NCBI GenBank assembly: GCA_015680685.1
Contig: MNCI01000003.1
Span: 762,769-826,768 of the forward strand
DNA length: 64,000 bases
DNA from: Gnetum montanum
Taxonomy: Eukaryota; Streptophyta; Gnetopsida; Gnetales; Gnetaceae
Direction of reading: 5' to 3'
The notes beneath the pieces were generated by a model. It did not search any database and had not been told where the DNA came from. It worked only from the letters and a program-made list of their open reading frames with translations. Below are positions 1 to 12,100 of the stretch, one piece after another; the first letter of the stretch is position 1, and each line of letters begins with the position of its first letter. A program made the position numbers and the translations under genes.

Positions 1-890
1 GTAGCTGTGAACTACTACACAAAGTGGGCAGAGGTGGCAGCCATTGTCGATTGTTCCTCAAACACCACCACACAATTTTTCCAACAACAAATTGTCAACA
101 AGTTTGGGGTGCCATGTGCACTCATTTTGGATAATAGAACCCATTTCAAAAGTGTCACTTTTCATAAACTCATGCAACACTTGGGGGTTACCCATAAATT
201 TACAACCCCCTATCAGCCCCAAGCCATTGGGTAGGCCAAAGTCACCAATAGAGAGATCACCAAGATCCTCACTCAAACCATTAGCAAATATAGGAGGGAT
301 TGGAGCACCAAACTTAATGACGCCCTCTAGGCCTATCGCTCCACTTGGAAACTTCCTATAGGTTACTCTCCCTATGAGTTAGTGTACGGTAATCTACCAA
401 AACTTCCAATCGAGGAAGAACTCCGAAGACTATCCACAGCTAGTGACTTAGGCCTGGACCTACTGCTAGCACAATGTGAACGACTTATCAACTTAAGTGT
501 GCTAGATGAGAATTGATTAGTGGCCCTGGCCTCAAATGAGATCCACAAGGCCTACAATAAAAAATGACATGATCTTAGGATTCGAAAGGTCACATTTAGA
601 TGTGGAGACAAGGTGTTGTATTGGAACCCCACACATGTACCACAACCGACCAAGTTTCAAACACTATGGGAGGGACCTTACATTATCTCCAAAACCTTCC
701 CATCTGAGGCCTTGCTTATCCACAAACTTAAGGACCCCACAAGAACACAGTTGGTCAATCGGCAACAACTAAAACATTTCCGTGAACTCCACCTAACTAG
801 TGCTACTACCTCATCATCACCAGGACAACCTCGTTCCATCTTTTGCATCTCCTCCTTTTTGCCCAGTCGTGGGGAAGACCGTCCTCCATG
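1..890 (+). pseudogene. Ty3/gypsy integrase, C-terminal half (remnant)
   Basis: The first reading frame stays homologous to a Ty3/gypsy integrase from base 1 to about 890. It shows the core-domain stretch YYTKWAEV, the second catalytic Asp in LILDN, a PYQPQ motif, and the third catalytic block read as GQAKVTN-like, where the expected Glu is Lys. The core continues through AYRSTW and PYELVYG to a C-terminal GPY-type module (LWEGPYII). The frame is broken by stops at 232, 328, 514 and 565 without an obvious frameshift. Each stop, and the Glu-to-Lys change, is explained by one C-to-T or G-to-A transition. The 5' part of pol lies outside the window. The lineage cannot be fixed; no chromodomain is visible after the GPY module. 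Confidence 0.85.
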
Positions 891-2404
891 CTAATCCATT
901 CCACTACGCTCCTTACTATTTTTGGAATTTTTTGTTTTACACATTTTTGTTTTTTACCATCCTTTCTACATTTTCCAATTCTTGCTAGCTTTTATTTTCT
1001 TTAATTAGTTTTTTCATTTCTTTGTCAATGATTTATGCATATGTGTGTTTAATTTTTACTTGGTTGGTAATAAGTCATCTTATTGTCATCAGGTGTCTGG
1101 CATAGATGGTTTTCGTTGTGATGGGTCATGTGCAATAGTCCACCTAGTTTATCTTTCTCTCGCTGTCGCATTGTTGTCCTTGGGATTTATGTCTATTTTT
1201 CTCTCATAAAATTGGTAGTGAGTCCACGTCATCCACCCATTCACCCACTCCATGGTTTTCCTTCCATTGGAAACATGCAACCCCTTCACTTAAAAAACAT
1301 TTTAATTAATGTGTGACTTATGTAGTTCCTAGACTCGGGGATGACCCAATGGTTTGAATTGGGTGTGACTTCAAGGGGAATGCAACATTTGTCATCTTCT
1401 TCTATCCCCAAAGTCGCCGATGTGTCCTTACGGATTTCCTACCACTCCACATTCTTCTCTATAAGGAAGCTCTTGGGAAATTTGACCTTGCATGGTGTGG
1501 TCCTCACCGCAAAAAAAAAAAATGAGAATTCAAAGCATAGCTCTTAGTTGAATGCATGCAAATAAGCATGGGTCTTTGCATGGTGTGGTTCCCATGAAAT
1601 CATAAGAAAAAGAAAAATAAAATCATCACTATGTGGGAATTCAAAGCACACCCCTTAGACTGCCTCTCACGAGCCACAAGCACTAGTTATGGGACTTCCT
1701 TCATCCCCTATAACTTAGTCCTTTTTTGCTTCCTTCATCTCATGTCTATTGGAGTGGTGGTTCTCTGTGGATGCATTCCTATCCACTTGGGGAATGGCTG
1801 GGGCTTCGCTTGTTGTTGCGATGTCACTGTATGTGGATGGTTTTGGGTCTGAACTCAGGAAAGGTTCTACCGGGTCACTTAACCATAACTTCACATAGGG
1901 TTTCATGTGATCGATGATTGAAATTCCCCTTCTCTCATCTCTCTCTTCATCCATTTCTCTCTGTAACTCACCTCATTTCCCATCTTATGTTTTGAAAGTT
2001 CATCGTGGTTTCCATGGACTTCTCATGCCTTGGATGGTTCACTTGGATGGGAGTCTTAACTTGCGATCGCCATTTCTTAACCCTAGGACCCACGGACTCT
2101 GGTGTTAAGGATATGCAAGGGCTACTAAAGCTACTACTTGCTATGGGGAGGAACCACTTACGTATTCTTGGTCTTGTTCATTAAGCCCCCCCATCCTTTT
2201 GATTTCATGGTTGATTGTTTTCATGTCTTGTCGCTTGATTTCTTCCTTGTGAAGTTCTTTTTTCCCACGTTCTCCTACATTTGACTCATTTTCTAACCTG
2301 ATTTACCCTCCTCATGTCCTCAATCGCATTCCAAATCTCTTACACTCTTCAACCATCCCAATTTGACATTTTAAATTCATCTTTTCAGGCTTTTTTTTGG
2401 GCTA
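891..2404. other. Non-coding flank, probable old LTR/UTR; small duplication
   Basis: No supported gene. This is AT- and CT-rich sequence following the integrase remnant, probably its 3' untranslated region and LTR, but I could not find matching ends. Two imperfect copies of a block beginning TTGCATGGTGTGG and ending in GAATTCAAAGCA plus a CTTAG-containing tail lie at about 1489-1548 and 1575-1658, a local tandem duplication. A string near 1335 (ACTCGGGGATGA) resembles the pre-polypurine stretch ACTCGAGGATGA near 6017. Confidence 0.4.
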
Positions 2405-2700
2405 GTCAACGCTAGTAAATGGGTGCAACCCCCTGTGTATACGGGGCCCTGTATACACAGCCCCCTATGTATATGCAGCTGTGTATATGCGGCCCCTTCG
2501 ATGCAGTGCCCAACCCCTATATATATGCCCATTGTCATTTACTTTTCCATAATTTTGCAAACAAATTGGAAGGAGATTTTGCCATTTTTTTCTGCCTAAC
2601 TTCTTCCCAAGCACCTACGTTCTATTGCGCATCCGCATCAATCGAGCCTTGCCCTGTTAAGCACCCGGAGGTACGCTCTCAGTTGTGGGGGGGGGGGGGG
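2405..2700 (+). promoter_or_regulatory. LTR-like promoter block with hairpin and TATA
   Basis: A GC-rich patch made of repeated GTATAC/GGCCCC words is followed by a TATATATATG string at about 2517 and a short transcribed-looking stretch. A perfect hairpin occupies 2433-2460 (10-bp arms CTGTGTATAC/GTATACACAG, 8-nt loop). The same layout (GGCCCC plus ATATACGT words, then a TATA box) is seen at 6129-6230, so this is probably the 5' LTR belonging to the ORF at 2943-5800. The two copies are not close enough to align confidently by eye. The block ends at an assembly join. Confidence 0.45.
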
Positions 2701-2702
2701 GN
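2687..2702. other. Assembly join: G15 homopolymer plus single N
   Basis: Fifteen G residues are followed by one N, and the composition changes abruptly to an AATT-rich tract. Single Ns elsewhere in the window flank duplicated contig ends, so this is best read as a contig join rather than a real sequence feature. Confidence 0.8.
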
Positions 2703-2942
2703 AATTAATTAATTAATCAATTAGTTAATTAATACTTTGTACCTCTAAAGGGAAGAGATGAAAATAATAGCTTAAACTCCAACTTATCCCTTATTGTTTT
2801 TGGCTCTAACCCATCAATTAACACTTTGGGGGATTTAATGGAATGCCCATGCCAATATCATAACTTAGTCAAATGAAGAAGGTGTATAAGGGACATTTTG
2901 AGCTACTTATGTATAGTCTAATGGGTGGTTATTTTTGTGCAG

Positions 2943-5800
2943 ATGGCACCAAAACCAAGGCATTCAAGGGATGAAGGACCATCACAACCTAGCGACAAGC
3001 GTTCACAAATGGAAAGGGGACGAGGTGTGCAGCAACCAGAGCACATGGAGGGCTCTCATGCAATTGGCCCCCTCCATGAAGAACCTAATGTGGAATTTTT
3101 CCATTAGATTCTTGAAGAGATGATTCTTAGCAGGCAATCACAAGGGGATGAAACTCCGGGGATAGTGCCATAGCTTGAGGTCACCCTGACTCAAGCATGT
3201 CTTGACGCTATCAAGCCGTGAGAAGTGCAATGAATGGTCCTATAAGAGTTAACCTTTGGACCATTTTTGGAAAATATACCAAAAGACGTGAGGCTTCAGT
3301 TGCAAAATTCTCCTATGTGGCCAATCATCACAACCAGTGGTGAATGGTAGTTAGGAGAGACCTATCTCTTCTGGACAAATCGGCAATTGGGGTCCAGAGT
3401 AAGAATTAAGGACATCTATGTCTCTTACTCTGTAGAAGCAATTGCACAACCTCTAGGGTTGCCAAAGATTGGAGCAGATGTGGAAAAGATCTTGAAACAA
3501 GTAGACCCAGAGGTAGAAGGGGAGTGGATTAGGCAGTGCTATGGGGTAGATCGCAAGGAGTTCGACATTCTAACCACCGTGGAGAGGGTGTATTCAAAGA
3601 TCATGTCTTACCACTTAAACCCAATGGTGGGATCCAGCAAAATCATGGCCTTCTCCGCTCGTGCATGTGCCACCTTAAGTGGAAAATTTCCAATGAGTCT
3701 TCCACAGTTTTTATTCTTGGAAATTGAAAAGAGGTTCGCTGAAAGCGAATGTGGAAGATGAGCTCTCCCCTTCCCCTGCCTAATTAGAAAGTTATGCAAA
3801 TGGGTAGGGATAGCATGATATGCTAATGATACACTCCAACATGCCCTGATTTCCTCATGGAGGGAAATGATGAAGGATAGGATGCTTGCCACTACACACA
3901 TCGAGGAGTTGTAGAAACCACCTTCACCACCTACACAAACAATGAGGTCGGGTTTGCAAACTACTGCAAAACACATTTGAAAAATCTTACAATTGCTCTT
4001 GAGCTAGCAAGAGAAATATGAAAGGACTGGTAAAGGAAAAGACCCTTCGGTCTATCACCCTACAATGAGCCACTTGGAGCAAGGGGCTCAATCAGTCAGT
4101 TTGGTAGAAAGAGCAAGGTCGATGTTCTCTGCTGCCTGAACACAAGTGCCAGCAAGAATAGATCCTAGGGTCTGAGGGATAATGGTATCAACTCAAAAAC
4201 TATTCCTTAAAATTTTAGGGAATATCGATACCTTCTTACTATGCCTGAAAGATGGCAAGGGGGCGATGGTCCTGGTGATGCAGCACCAAGGATAGGAGAT
4301 TGCGGCCGAAGTGGTTGTAGATATGATTGCTATGGCTCTCAACTCACCAGAGACACTTGTACCAGATGTACATGGACTTCAAGATGTAAAAAAATCTACT
4401 GGAACTTCACGTAGCAAGATTGATGCAGCATAACATGAAGAATTGTTGGATCGACTAGTGGGAATCGGGCAATCGCTTTCGAATGTCTTTAACCTTCTAG
4501 ATAACATCACTACGACCTAGTCAGAGCTGCTATCAGCAAGGGGTAAAAGCCTTCTCTTGAAAGGGAAATTTGAAGCTGTTCAAGCTAACTATCAACTCTT
4601 GGAAATAGAAGTTGCTCAATTAGGAGCCCAACTTGCCAATCCAGCTCTCCTCAACTATGAGCTCACCCGTGACGAAGCTTTTCAACAGGATTCAGATCAA
4701 ACTACAGATAGTTGAGGATGAGCAAGAGTTTGCGATCTTTGATAAGTCCTTGGCAGATGCTCATTCATATCATTTAAACAAGGACTTAATAGAGATTTGT
4801 CAGGAGAACGTCAAGTTGACTGCGGAGGTCCATCGCCTGCGTAATGTTGGTGCTGAAACTGAGCACATGAAAACTTTTATTCACTAATAGCAGGAAGAGC
4901 TAGCCAGGGTGAATGCCGATGTGAGAAGTTTGGGTGCTAAGAATCAAAATTGGTCCATGGAGGAGATTCAAACCTTGCGACAAAAATTTTCCATTGAAAT
5001 CGTTGCTTGGAAGAATGAGGCCTTGAAATTTGAAAAAGTCAAGAATCATTACATGGACCAAGTGGGATTGCAAAAGGAAGTGAATGAGAAATAGATTTAA
5101 GTCGCAAAGGCTAAGATGAACCAAGCACTCCAGTAGCTTCAAGAAGGAGGCAAAGGTATGAAAAATTATCTTTGATGGGTTGAATGCCTCCAATCAAGCT
5201 GAAATCTGCCTCAAGGAATTGTAGATTGAGGAGATGAAAGAGTATATGGAGCTTGCCAGCCTTTGCTATGAAAACCTGGCCATGATCATAGCTAGGAGAT
5301 CATGGTTTGAATTGGAAAAGAAAGTGGCCACCTCATATTCTTTATACGAGGGTGAGTTCTAGGCACACAAGGCAACAAAACAAAAAATGAAGATAGAAAA
5401 TGCGGAACTCGAGGTTCTCCGTACAAGTTTTGAAGGACAACGCATGGTCATGGAGATCTTGGCTCATCGAATGAATGACTACCAACAGCTAAAAATATTA
5501 ATTTAAGCATTTGACATCGAATAGAAACACTTCGTAGCCTAGTTTGTTAACTTGAAAGAAGTCTTCCCTACATTGTCGTGCCCTTGGGAGGTTCCTGTCC
5601 CAGCACACATTGGTGAAGCCACCTGGATAGTGAATGATCCTAGAAGTAAGAAGGAAAATATGAGGGTCCTCTTGGAGGCTTTCCAATTGCCTCTAGAAGT
5701 TGCAGCTTCTGTAGGGTAGCCATCATTCATGCCACTACCACTGCATGGGCCAGAGGCTAGTGAAGGTCCGTCGAAACCACCGCCTCCAGGGATGGTGTGA
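2943..5800 (+). pseudogene. Long decayed ORF: putative plant transposon-type domain plus coiled coil
   Basis: A reading frame opens at ATG 2943 directly after a splice-acceptor-like TTTTTGTGCAG, and can be followed to a TGA at 5798-5800 with many in-frame stops. About 3387-3830 encodes a helical domain (IAQPLGLPKIG, then SYHLNPMVGSSKIMAFSARA, then LPFPCLIRKLCKWVGIA). Its pattern matches, in my memory, the 'putative plant transposon protein' domain seen in many plant ORFs. From about 4430 to 5560 the protein is highly charged coiled coil (KLTAEVHRLRN; EELARVNADVRSL), and it ends in a proline-rich tail (SKPPPPGMV). Net frameshifts lie near 4700 and 5130-5160. No reverse transcriptase, protease or integrase is present, so this looks like the only product of a short, non-autonomous element. 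The function is unknown and the domain call needs a profile search. Confidence 0.55.
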
Positions 5801-6040
5801 TCTTTTCCAACAATTTTTGCATATTTCTACACAATAGAGAATCCAAGACTGGCAAGGTGTTCAATTTTATCTCTAAGCACCACCATTTTTGTAATTTTTC
5901 CTTCTTTATATACTCGGGCACTTGGTGCATCATGTGTGTGTATGTGTGTAAGTGTGTCATATGTGTCAAATCATGTGTGTTGTAAATAAAATTCCATACC
6001 TTTCAAATTGTAATAGGGACTCGAGGATGAGTTTTTACTC

Positions 6041-6560
6041 AATTGTGGGGGTATGATGAAGTGCTAGACAGTCACTACGTTTACTAGGCCACGTATACAA
6101 GACCTCATATATGCAGTTGCATTGACATGGCCCCATATACGTGGCCCCATATACGTGACCCCGTTGACGCATCCTTCCATGCGTCGACGTGGCCCCGTTT
6201 ATGTGGCACCTATTTCGGCCTATAAATAAGTGGGCTCCTACCACACTTAGGAACCTTTTTGTCAGTTGTAGCAAAGCTCTTGCAGTTTGTTTTTGCGAGA
6301 GTTCGAATATTTTCCAAGTGCTCGTAGTAGGTGTAAGAAAGGTGTCCAGCTCTTTATTTGAGCACTGATGTACCTAAGCCCATTGGCGTGAACGACAATA
6401 AAGACGAGCTTTTCAAGCATTCCTTGCAACAATTGGACTTAGCCATTTCTATGCATTTATAGTTTAATATTTATATGTTTTAATCATTCATTAATTTTAT
6501 GTTATTGTTATTTTAATTGCTCTTGCTCTCTTATAGTTCATAGAAACCATAAGTACGACC
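6041..6560 (+). mobile_element. Probable polypurine tract and 3' LTR of the short element
   Basis: A G-rich tract (TTGTGGGGGT) at 6041-6050 is followed by TGATGAAGTG from 6052, the usual arrangement at the start of a 3' LTR. Inside are an exact 14-bp tandem duplication (GGCCCCATATACGT at 6129-6142 and 6143-6156), a hairpin with 7-bp arms (GACGCAT/ATGCGTC, 6166-6185) and a TATA box, TATAAATAAG, at 6221. AATAAAG-like sequence follows near 6400. The right end is not defined; 6560 is approximate. Confidence 0.5.
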
Positions 6561-7017
6561 ATCTCGAACGTAAAACCCAACACTTGACAACCCAGCGACA
6601 CTTAACATCTAGCAATCTAGTAGTGGTTAGGAGATGCTTAGGACATGCACGGAAGATGGGGATCAAATACTTATGCTAGGAAAAGCTAGGACATAGATTA
6701 GGATAATTATAGATTACATAATATTTCATTCCTTACATTCCATTCTAATAATTAGATGCTAGAAGATAAAGTAAAAAGCCATGAAAATTAGTTGCCTCAA
6801 TCGCACTTAACCATCACAATCAAAACATCACAAGTGAGGTTGAGAAGACAACAACTGTTCTAACAAGGGGTTTTTCTGGTTAAGGTCCGACGTATGCTAA
6901 GTGCTTACAGTCTATGGAATTTGATTGAGTTGAGTGTGAATGCCCATGATTCGCATGGTTGGACGTAGGGGTACCTAGCCGCTCATCACATACTTTGTAA
7001 CACTAGAAATTTGGATT
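6561..7017. other. No gene seen
   Basis: AT-rich sequence with no coding signature. It may hold the end of the LTR above and the decayed interior of the minus-strand copia fragment that follows. Confidence 0.4.
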
Positions 7018-7360
7018 GTTTGATAATAGATGTACCTCCATATGTTGCTTCTAGCATTTCCCAAACTTTTTTAGTGGTTTTTCATCTAGCTACTCTATTA
7101 AATTTATATTTACTAAAGGCACAATAAAGATAATTATTTTCTTTTGAATCAAACATGAACTTATCTTTTTCATCTTATGTCCATTTTATTCTTGGCTTGG
7201 TAGCTCTTGTGGTGTCATCGATGGATGGCATGTAATGTTCAAGAATAGAATCATAGACTTGGAACTTTATGGATTTAAAGAATCCTTTCATTCTTGCCTT
7301 CTAGTATGGGAAGTTGATCCCATTAATCATTGGTGGATTGGTGTATGATGTCCCTTCCAT
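7018..7360 (-). pseudogene. Ty1/copia gag, N-terminal fragment
   Basis: Read on the minus strand from ATG at 7360, the translation has the start of a plant copia Gag: a short leader, then NPPMINGINFPY, then a run of helical sequence ending near a VWEMLEATYGG motif, which is typical of the gag UBN2/DUF4219 region. At least two in-frame stops are present. The fragment has a primer-site-like string just upstream (7404-7415) but no pol follows, so this is a truncated 5' end of an antisense copia insertion. Confidence 0.65.
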
Positions 7361-7403
7361 TGTTCACTCTTGAGATGTTAAGCTCTAAAAATGAGAGTAC
7401 TAG

Positions 7404-7415
7404 GCTTTGATACAA
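7404..7415 (-). other. Copia primer-binding-site-like sequence
   Basis: The minus strand reads TTGTATCAAAGC, two substitutions from TGGTATCAGAGC, the initiator-Met tRNA primer site used by most plant Ty1/copia elements. It lies about 45 bases upstream of the gag start at 7360, the expected position. Confidence 0.6.
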
Positions 7416-9194
7416 CTTGAGGATCGAGAACTCAAAAGGAAAATTAAATAAGTTCCCCAATTCAAACAATTAAGACAACCATACTCAAAAGGTATAATTT
7501 TTGTACATCTTTAGATTTTATTCCTTTAAAACTTGGTTTAAAGGGCATCACAAAATTTACAATGCTTAAGCTTTGCTTGAAGTGTTTTCTTGCTAGAAAC
7601 ACACTCAATTGTGTAAGATCCCAACAAGCTCAAAATGTGGTTTCAAGAATCCCACAATATTTACAATGATGTGAGCTTCACATAGATTTTTTCTCATTGA
7701 AAACACACTCAACCTTGCAAGGTCTTGATAAGCTCACAAGATGTCTTCTCACAAGAATCAGATCAACCTTGTAGAGTAAAAAGAAAAAAAGAATTAAGGT
7801 GATAGTGTAGCTAACTTTACAAATTCCTTGAAATGAAGCTCTCAATACAAAATACAAATTACAAGGGATAGAGAGTTTAAGGAACATAAAAAATTTACTG
7901 AATATAGGTAATGAATAGTGCTTGTCTTTTTCCCAAGAATTTTAAATTATTTTACAATCATTTACTTTCCAGATCCTCCTCAAAATTCATGCAATGGCTA
8001 GAAAACAGCCAGTTGGGACATCCTATTCAAGCTTGGAACATGTCACTAAAAACTAGCCAGATGTAGATGGGATGTCCCATTAAAAATTAGAACATCTTAC
8101 TTGGGATGTCTTAGCTGGGATGTCCCAATAGTAATTGGGATGTTTGGCCTAAAATTGAGTCTTCATCTTTGGGACATCTAGGTAGATACCAAAACACATT
8201 TTTTTGGATTGTAGGCTTCATGTATCCTTAAAATCTTTCGTCTTAGTTGAAACTTCTTACCACCTCAACTTAGCTCTTGTTTTGGTACCATGAAGCTCTT
8301 ATCTCAAACTCATGCTCTTGTCTTGTTCCCATGGAATCCTTGTCTTTACACTAATAAGCTCTTGTCTCGATCTTGGCATCTTGTTTTTTTTAGCCCTGCA
8401 AGATTACAAGCACATTTTCCACATTCTCCATTTTCTAAGGTTTTGACCACCAAAATGCCAACAACCTTTGAATGCGCTAACCATTTGAAGTAAATAATTA
8501 TTAAGAACATATTCAAATTTTTTTGCTTTCTTATTTCTAAAATTTGGATAGGATTAACACATCAAAATATTTCTCATAGGTAATAAATTATCAGATAATA
8601 TGAGTATAATTTATACAATTATAGATCCTAGAATGCAGGGACTTCTTGAATATGCTGCAGTAAAATATTCATCAGAAACAAATAATGAAATGAGAAGACT
8701 TGTACACATGGGAAGAAATTTTCTTAATAGATCTATATCTACTATAGTAATATTCAAAGCTTCCTTTGCAATTCTTTGGAGTGCTTGCATGAAATTCTTC
8801 TAGATCTTCCATTTATGAAAGATATTTTGAGTTGGCTTTTAAAGTCATATGCATACTAAATAAACAAAGAAAACATAATACATAAAGAGATATATTTAAC
8901 AGAAGGTGCTTGTAATTATTTAAATAAGAAATAGCGATTGCTACTACTCAGACGATCTTTAAGGGATCTATGCTTGTTTGTACTTTGAATAGAAAATAAT
9001 AAGAGGGTCTGAGGACACAAGATAAGGAATGGGATTTGTGCAAAATACATACTACCATATATCAGAATAAGTATGAAAATCATGGCCCTGTAAAAGAATA
9101 GAATTTGATCATAATGAGATACATGATAATAGGTAAGCATCTAAATTCTCATAAAAATATGTCATGATGGTAGCAACCAAGGTAGATCATAAAA
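7416..9194. other. No gene seen; first part probably copia LTR
   Basis: AT-rich sequence next to the primer site should be the 5' LTR of the minus-strand copia fragment, but no second copy is present to set its limits. Short open frames here (for example 8600-8803) show no recognisable domain. Confidence 0.35.
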
Positions 9195-12100
9195 GTTACA
9201 ACTCTTCACAATGATACATCCCTTTTTTTGAAGGTTAGTTACATTATTAATAATACATTTCTATCCTTGTGATGTTACAATCTACACCTCTTAAGAATTT
9301 AGCTCATCCTTGAGCTCATCTTCTACATCTAGTTGCTCTGCAGTTACATCCTTATTATGATCTTTGTTTTCAAATGCATTATTATACTCATTATCATCTA
9401 TACATAGGAAAATACATATTAATCTCTAATAATCTCTATTACTAAAAATATTAATTACTTATTCATTTTTAGGATGATCAAAAGGTTGAGGATGTATCTT
9501 GGGGATGAACTTTCTAAGTACATTAGTGATCTTCATTTTTATCCAATATGTAAGGTACATAATTCTTATGAAAATTCTTGAGTAAACTTTCATGGAAGAT
9601 AGGGTGGATCATTAAATTCATTTAGAGATTTAGTGAGATGCAACATCTTATTTTTTGATGTTAATAAAGTTCATCATTCATAGTATAGAATCATTGTTTA
9701 ATGTTGGAATAATCTAAATCATGTATTTGAACATAAAAGTAATGGTAGAAGATGAAACAAAAAAATAAAATAAATAGTGGAACTTAATGAAATTTTTTTG
9801 AGTACATTATTAATAACCCTAGGTTATCTTACTATGATACGTAGTGTAATAACCCTAGTCTCTTTATACTAAGCATCATGATTATTGTAATAAGACCCAA
9901 AAAGAGTGGTTGTAATTAAGACTTGAAAGGATGTGTTGTGATAATGGACATGTCTCTCAAGGTGACCTTTGGGTGGTTTAAACTAAGGAATTTATACTTG
10001 AGCATTAGAGGTCGTATTAGCATGGAGTTATGGAGCTAGTAAAAGGCATGTAATAGGTGCTAGGTAAAGTGGAACAAGAAGAAGATTGGCCATTCCTTTT
10101 AGCCAGTGATAAACCTAACCATGATGGTAGTGATGGACACATTTGATGTTTTTCATATTATCTTCTTATGCATAATGTCTAATATAACATATATTTGACA
10201 TTTTCCATGACATTCGAAAATGGAATTTCATACTTAGGATTCGTAGAGGTAATCTAGCACTACCACCATGGTTAGATCATAGGACCAAAGGAGTGATTAG
10301 TCCCTTCCTATTCCACTTCATCTATATTTCATCACTCACCAATCTAGCTCTACAAGTCCATGCCTAGCACGACCTCTAAGCCTTAACCTTAAATGTTAGA
10401 GGTCAAATCCATCCCTAAGAAATACCATGAATAGTTGCAACTTTTTATAATGAGGCATTCCTTCTTTCAAAGATTAGTTACATTGTTAATATTACATTTT
10501 TACCCTTAACAAGGGATAGGATGTTACAATCTATCCACTTTAAGAATCTATCTCATCATCAATCTCATGTTCAATATCCAGTTGCTCCACAGTTACATCC
10601 TTATTATGCTTCTCATTTTTAGCTTCATTATTATTCTCATTCTCATCTGCACGTAGGAAACTACATATTAATCTCCTAATAAACTATATTATTGAAAATA
10701 TTAATTAGTTATTCATTTTTATAATGATCAAAAAGTTGAGGGTAGATGTTATGAACTTTCTATTTTGAAATGTTTGTTGATTGTAGTTTGACCATTAGAT
10801 AAATATTTTAGTAATGGTTTGATTATGAAGCTTCTTCATTCTCTAACACTTAATTACAATTGGTTTAACCTCAAAGCACATGTTAGATCTTATGGGTAGA
10901 GTATTCCAATCCAATAAGTAAGGTATATCATTCTTATGTAACTTCTAATATAAACTTACATAGAAGACTAGGTAGATCTTTAAATTTACTAGAAGATTTA
11001 AGTAGATGTGACATCCTATTCCTAGATGTGAATGAATTCAATTATTTGTTATGTAGAATCATTGTTTAAATTAGAATATTCCAAATAGTACATTAAAAAG
11101 TAAAATTAATGATAGAAGATGGAATAGAAAAAGGAAACAAACAATGAAACTTTTTTAATGAAAATTTTTAAGTTTACTATAACCTAGGTTATTTTCCTAT
11201 GACACTTAGGATTCTTAAAGACAATATAGTACTATAACCATGATTAGGTTATAAGACCAAAGGAGTGATTAGTTACTTCCTATCTTGCTTCATCTAGCTT
11301 TTGTCACTTACTAATATAACTTTACAACTCCATGTGTGACATGATCTTGAAGCTTCAACTTTAAATATTTGAGGTCGAACCCATCCCCAAGGGGTGCCAT
11401 GAATAGTTACAACTTATCATAATAAGGAATCATTTCTTTAAAAAGTTAGTTATATTATTAATGGTACATTTCTATTCTTAATGAGGGATGAGATGTTATA
11501 ATCTATCCCCCTTAAGAATCTAGCTTGTCCTTGAGCTCATCTTCTATATCCAATTTCTCCACAGTTACATCCTTATTATGATCCTTGTTTTCAGATCCAT
11601 TATTATTCTCATTATCATTTTCATATAGGAAATTACATATTATTCTCCTAAAAATATCTATTAATAAAAATATTAATGACTTCTTCATTGTCATGATGAT
11701 CAAAAAGTTGAGGCCAGGTGTTGAAAATGAACTTCCTATTTTTTCAAGTTTGTTAATTATAATTTGACCATTGGATAAGTACTTTAGTGATGGTTTTATT
11801 ATGAAGCTTCTTTATTCTATGATCCTTAATTGTAATTGGTTTAACCTCAAAGCATGCATTAGATCTTAGAGGTATAGTATTCTAATCTAATACATAAGGT
11901 ACATCATTCTTATGGAATTTCTTAAGTAAACTCACATGGAAAACTTGATGGATCTTTGAATTCGCTAAGATATTTAGCTGTATGTGACATCTTATTCTTG
12001 AATATTAATGAATTCAATCATTCATTACATAGAATAATTGTTTAATATTTGAATAATCTAAATAGTGTGTTAAAACATAAAATTAATGATAGAAGATGCA

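Noticed and set aside
3608-3976. 122-codon minus-strand frame
   Set aside because: Shadow of the plus-strand domain at 3387-3830, which continues through the stops.
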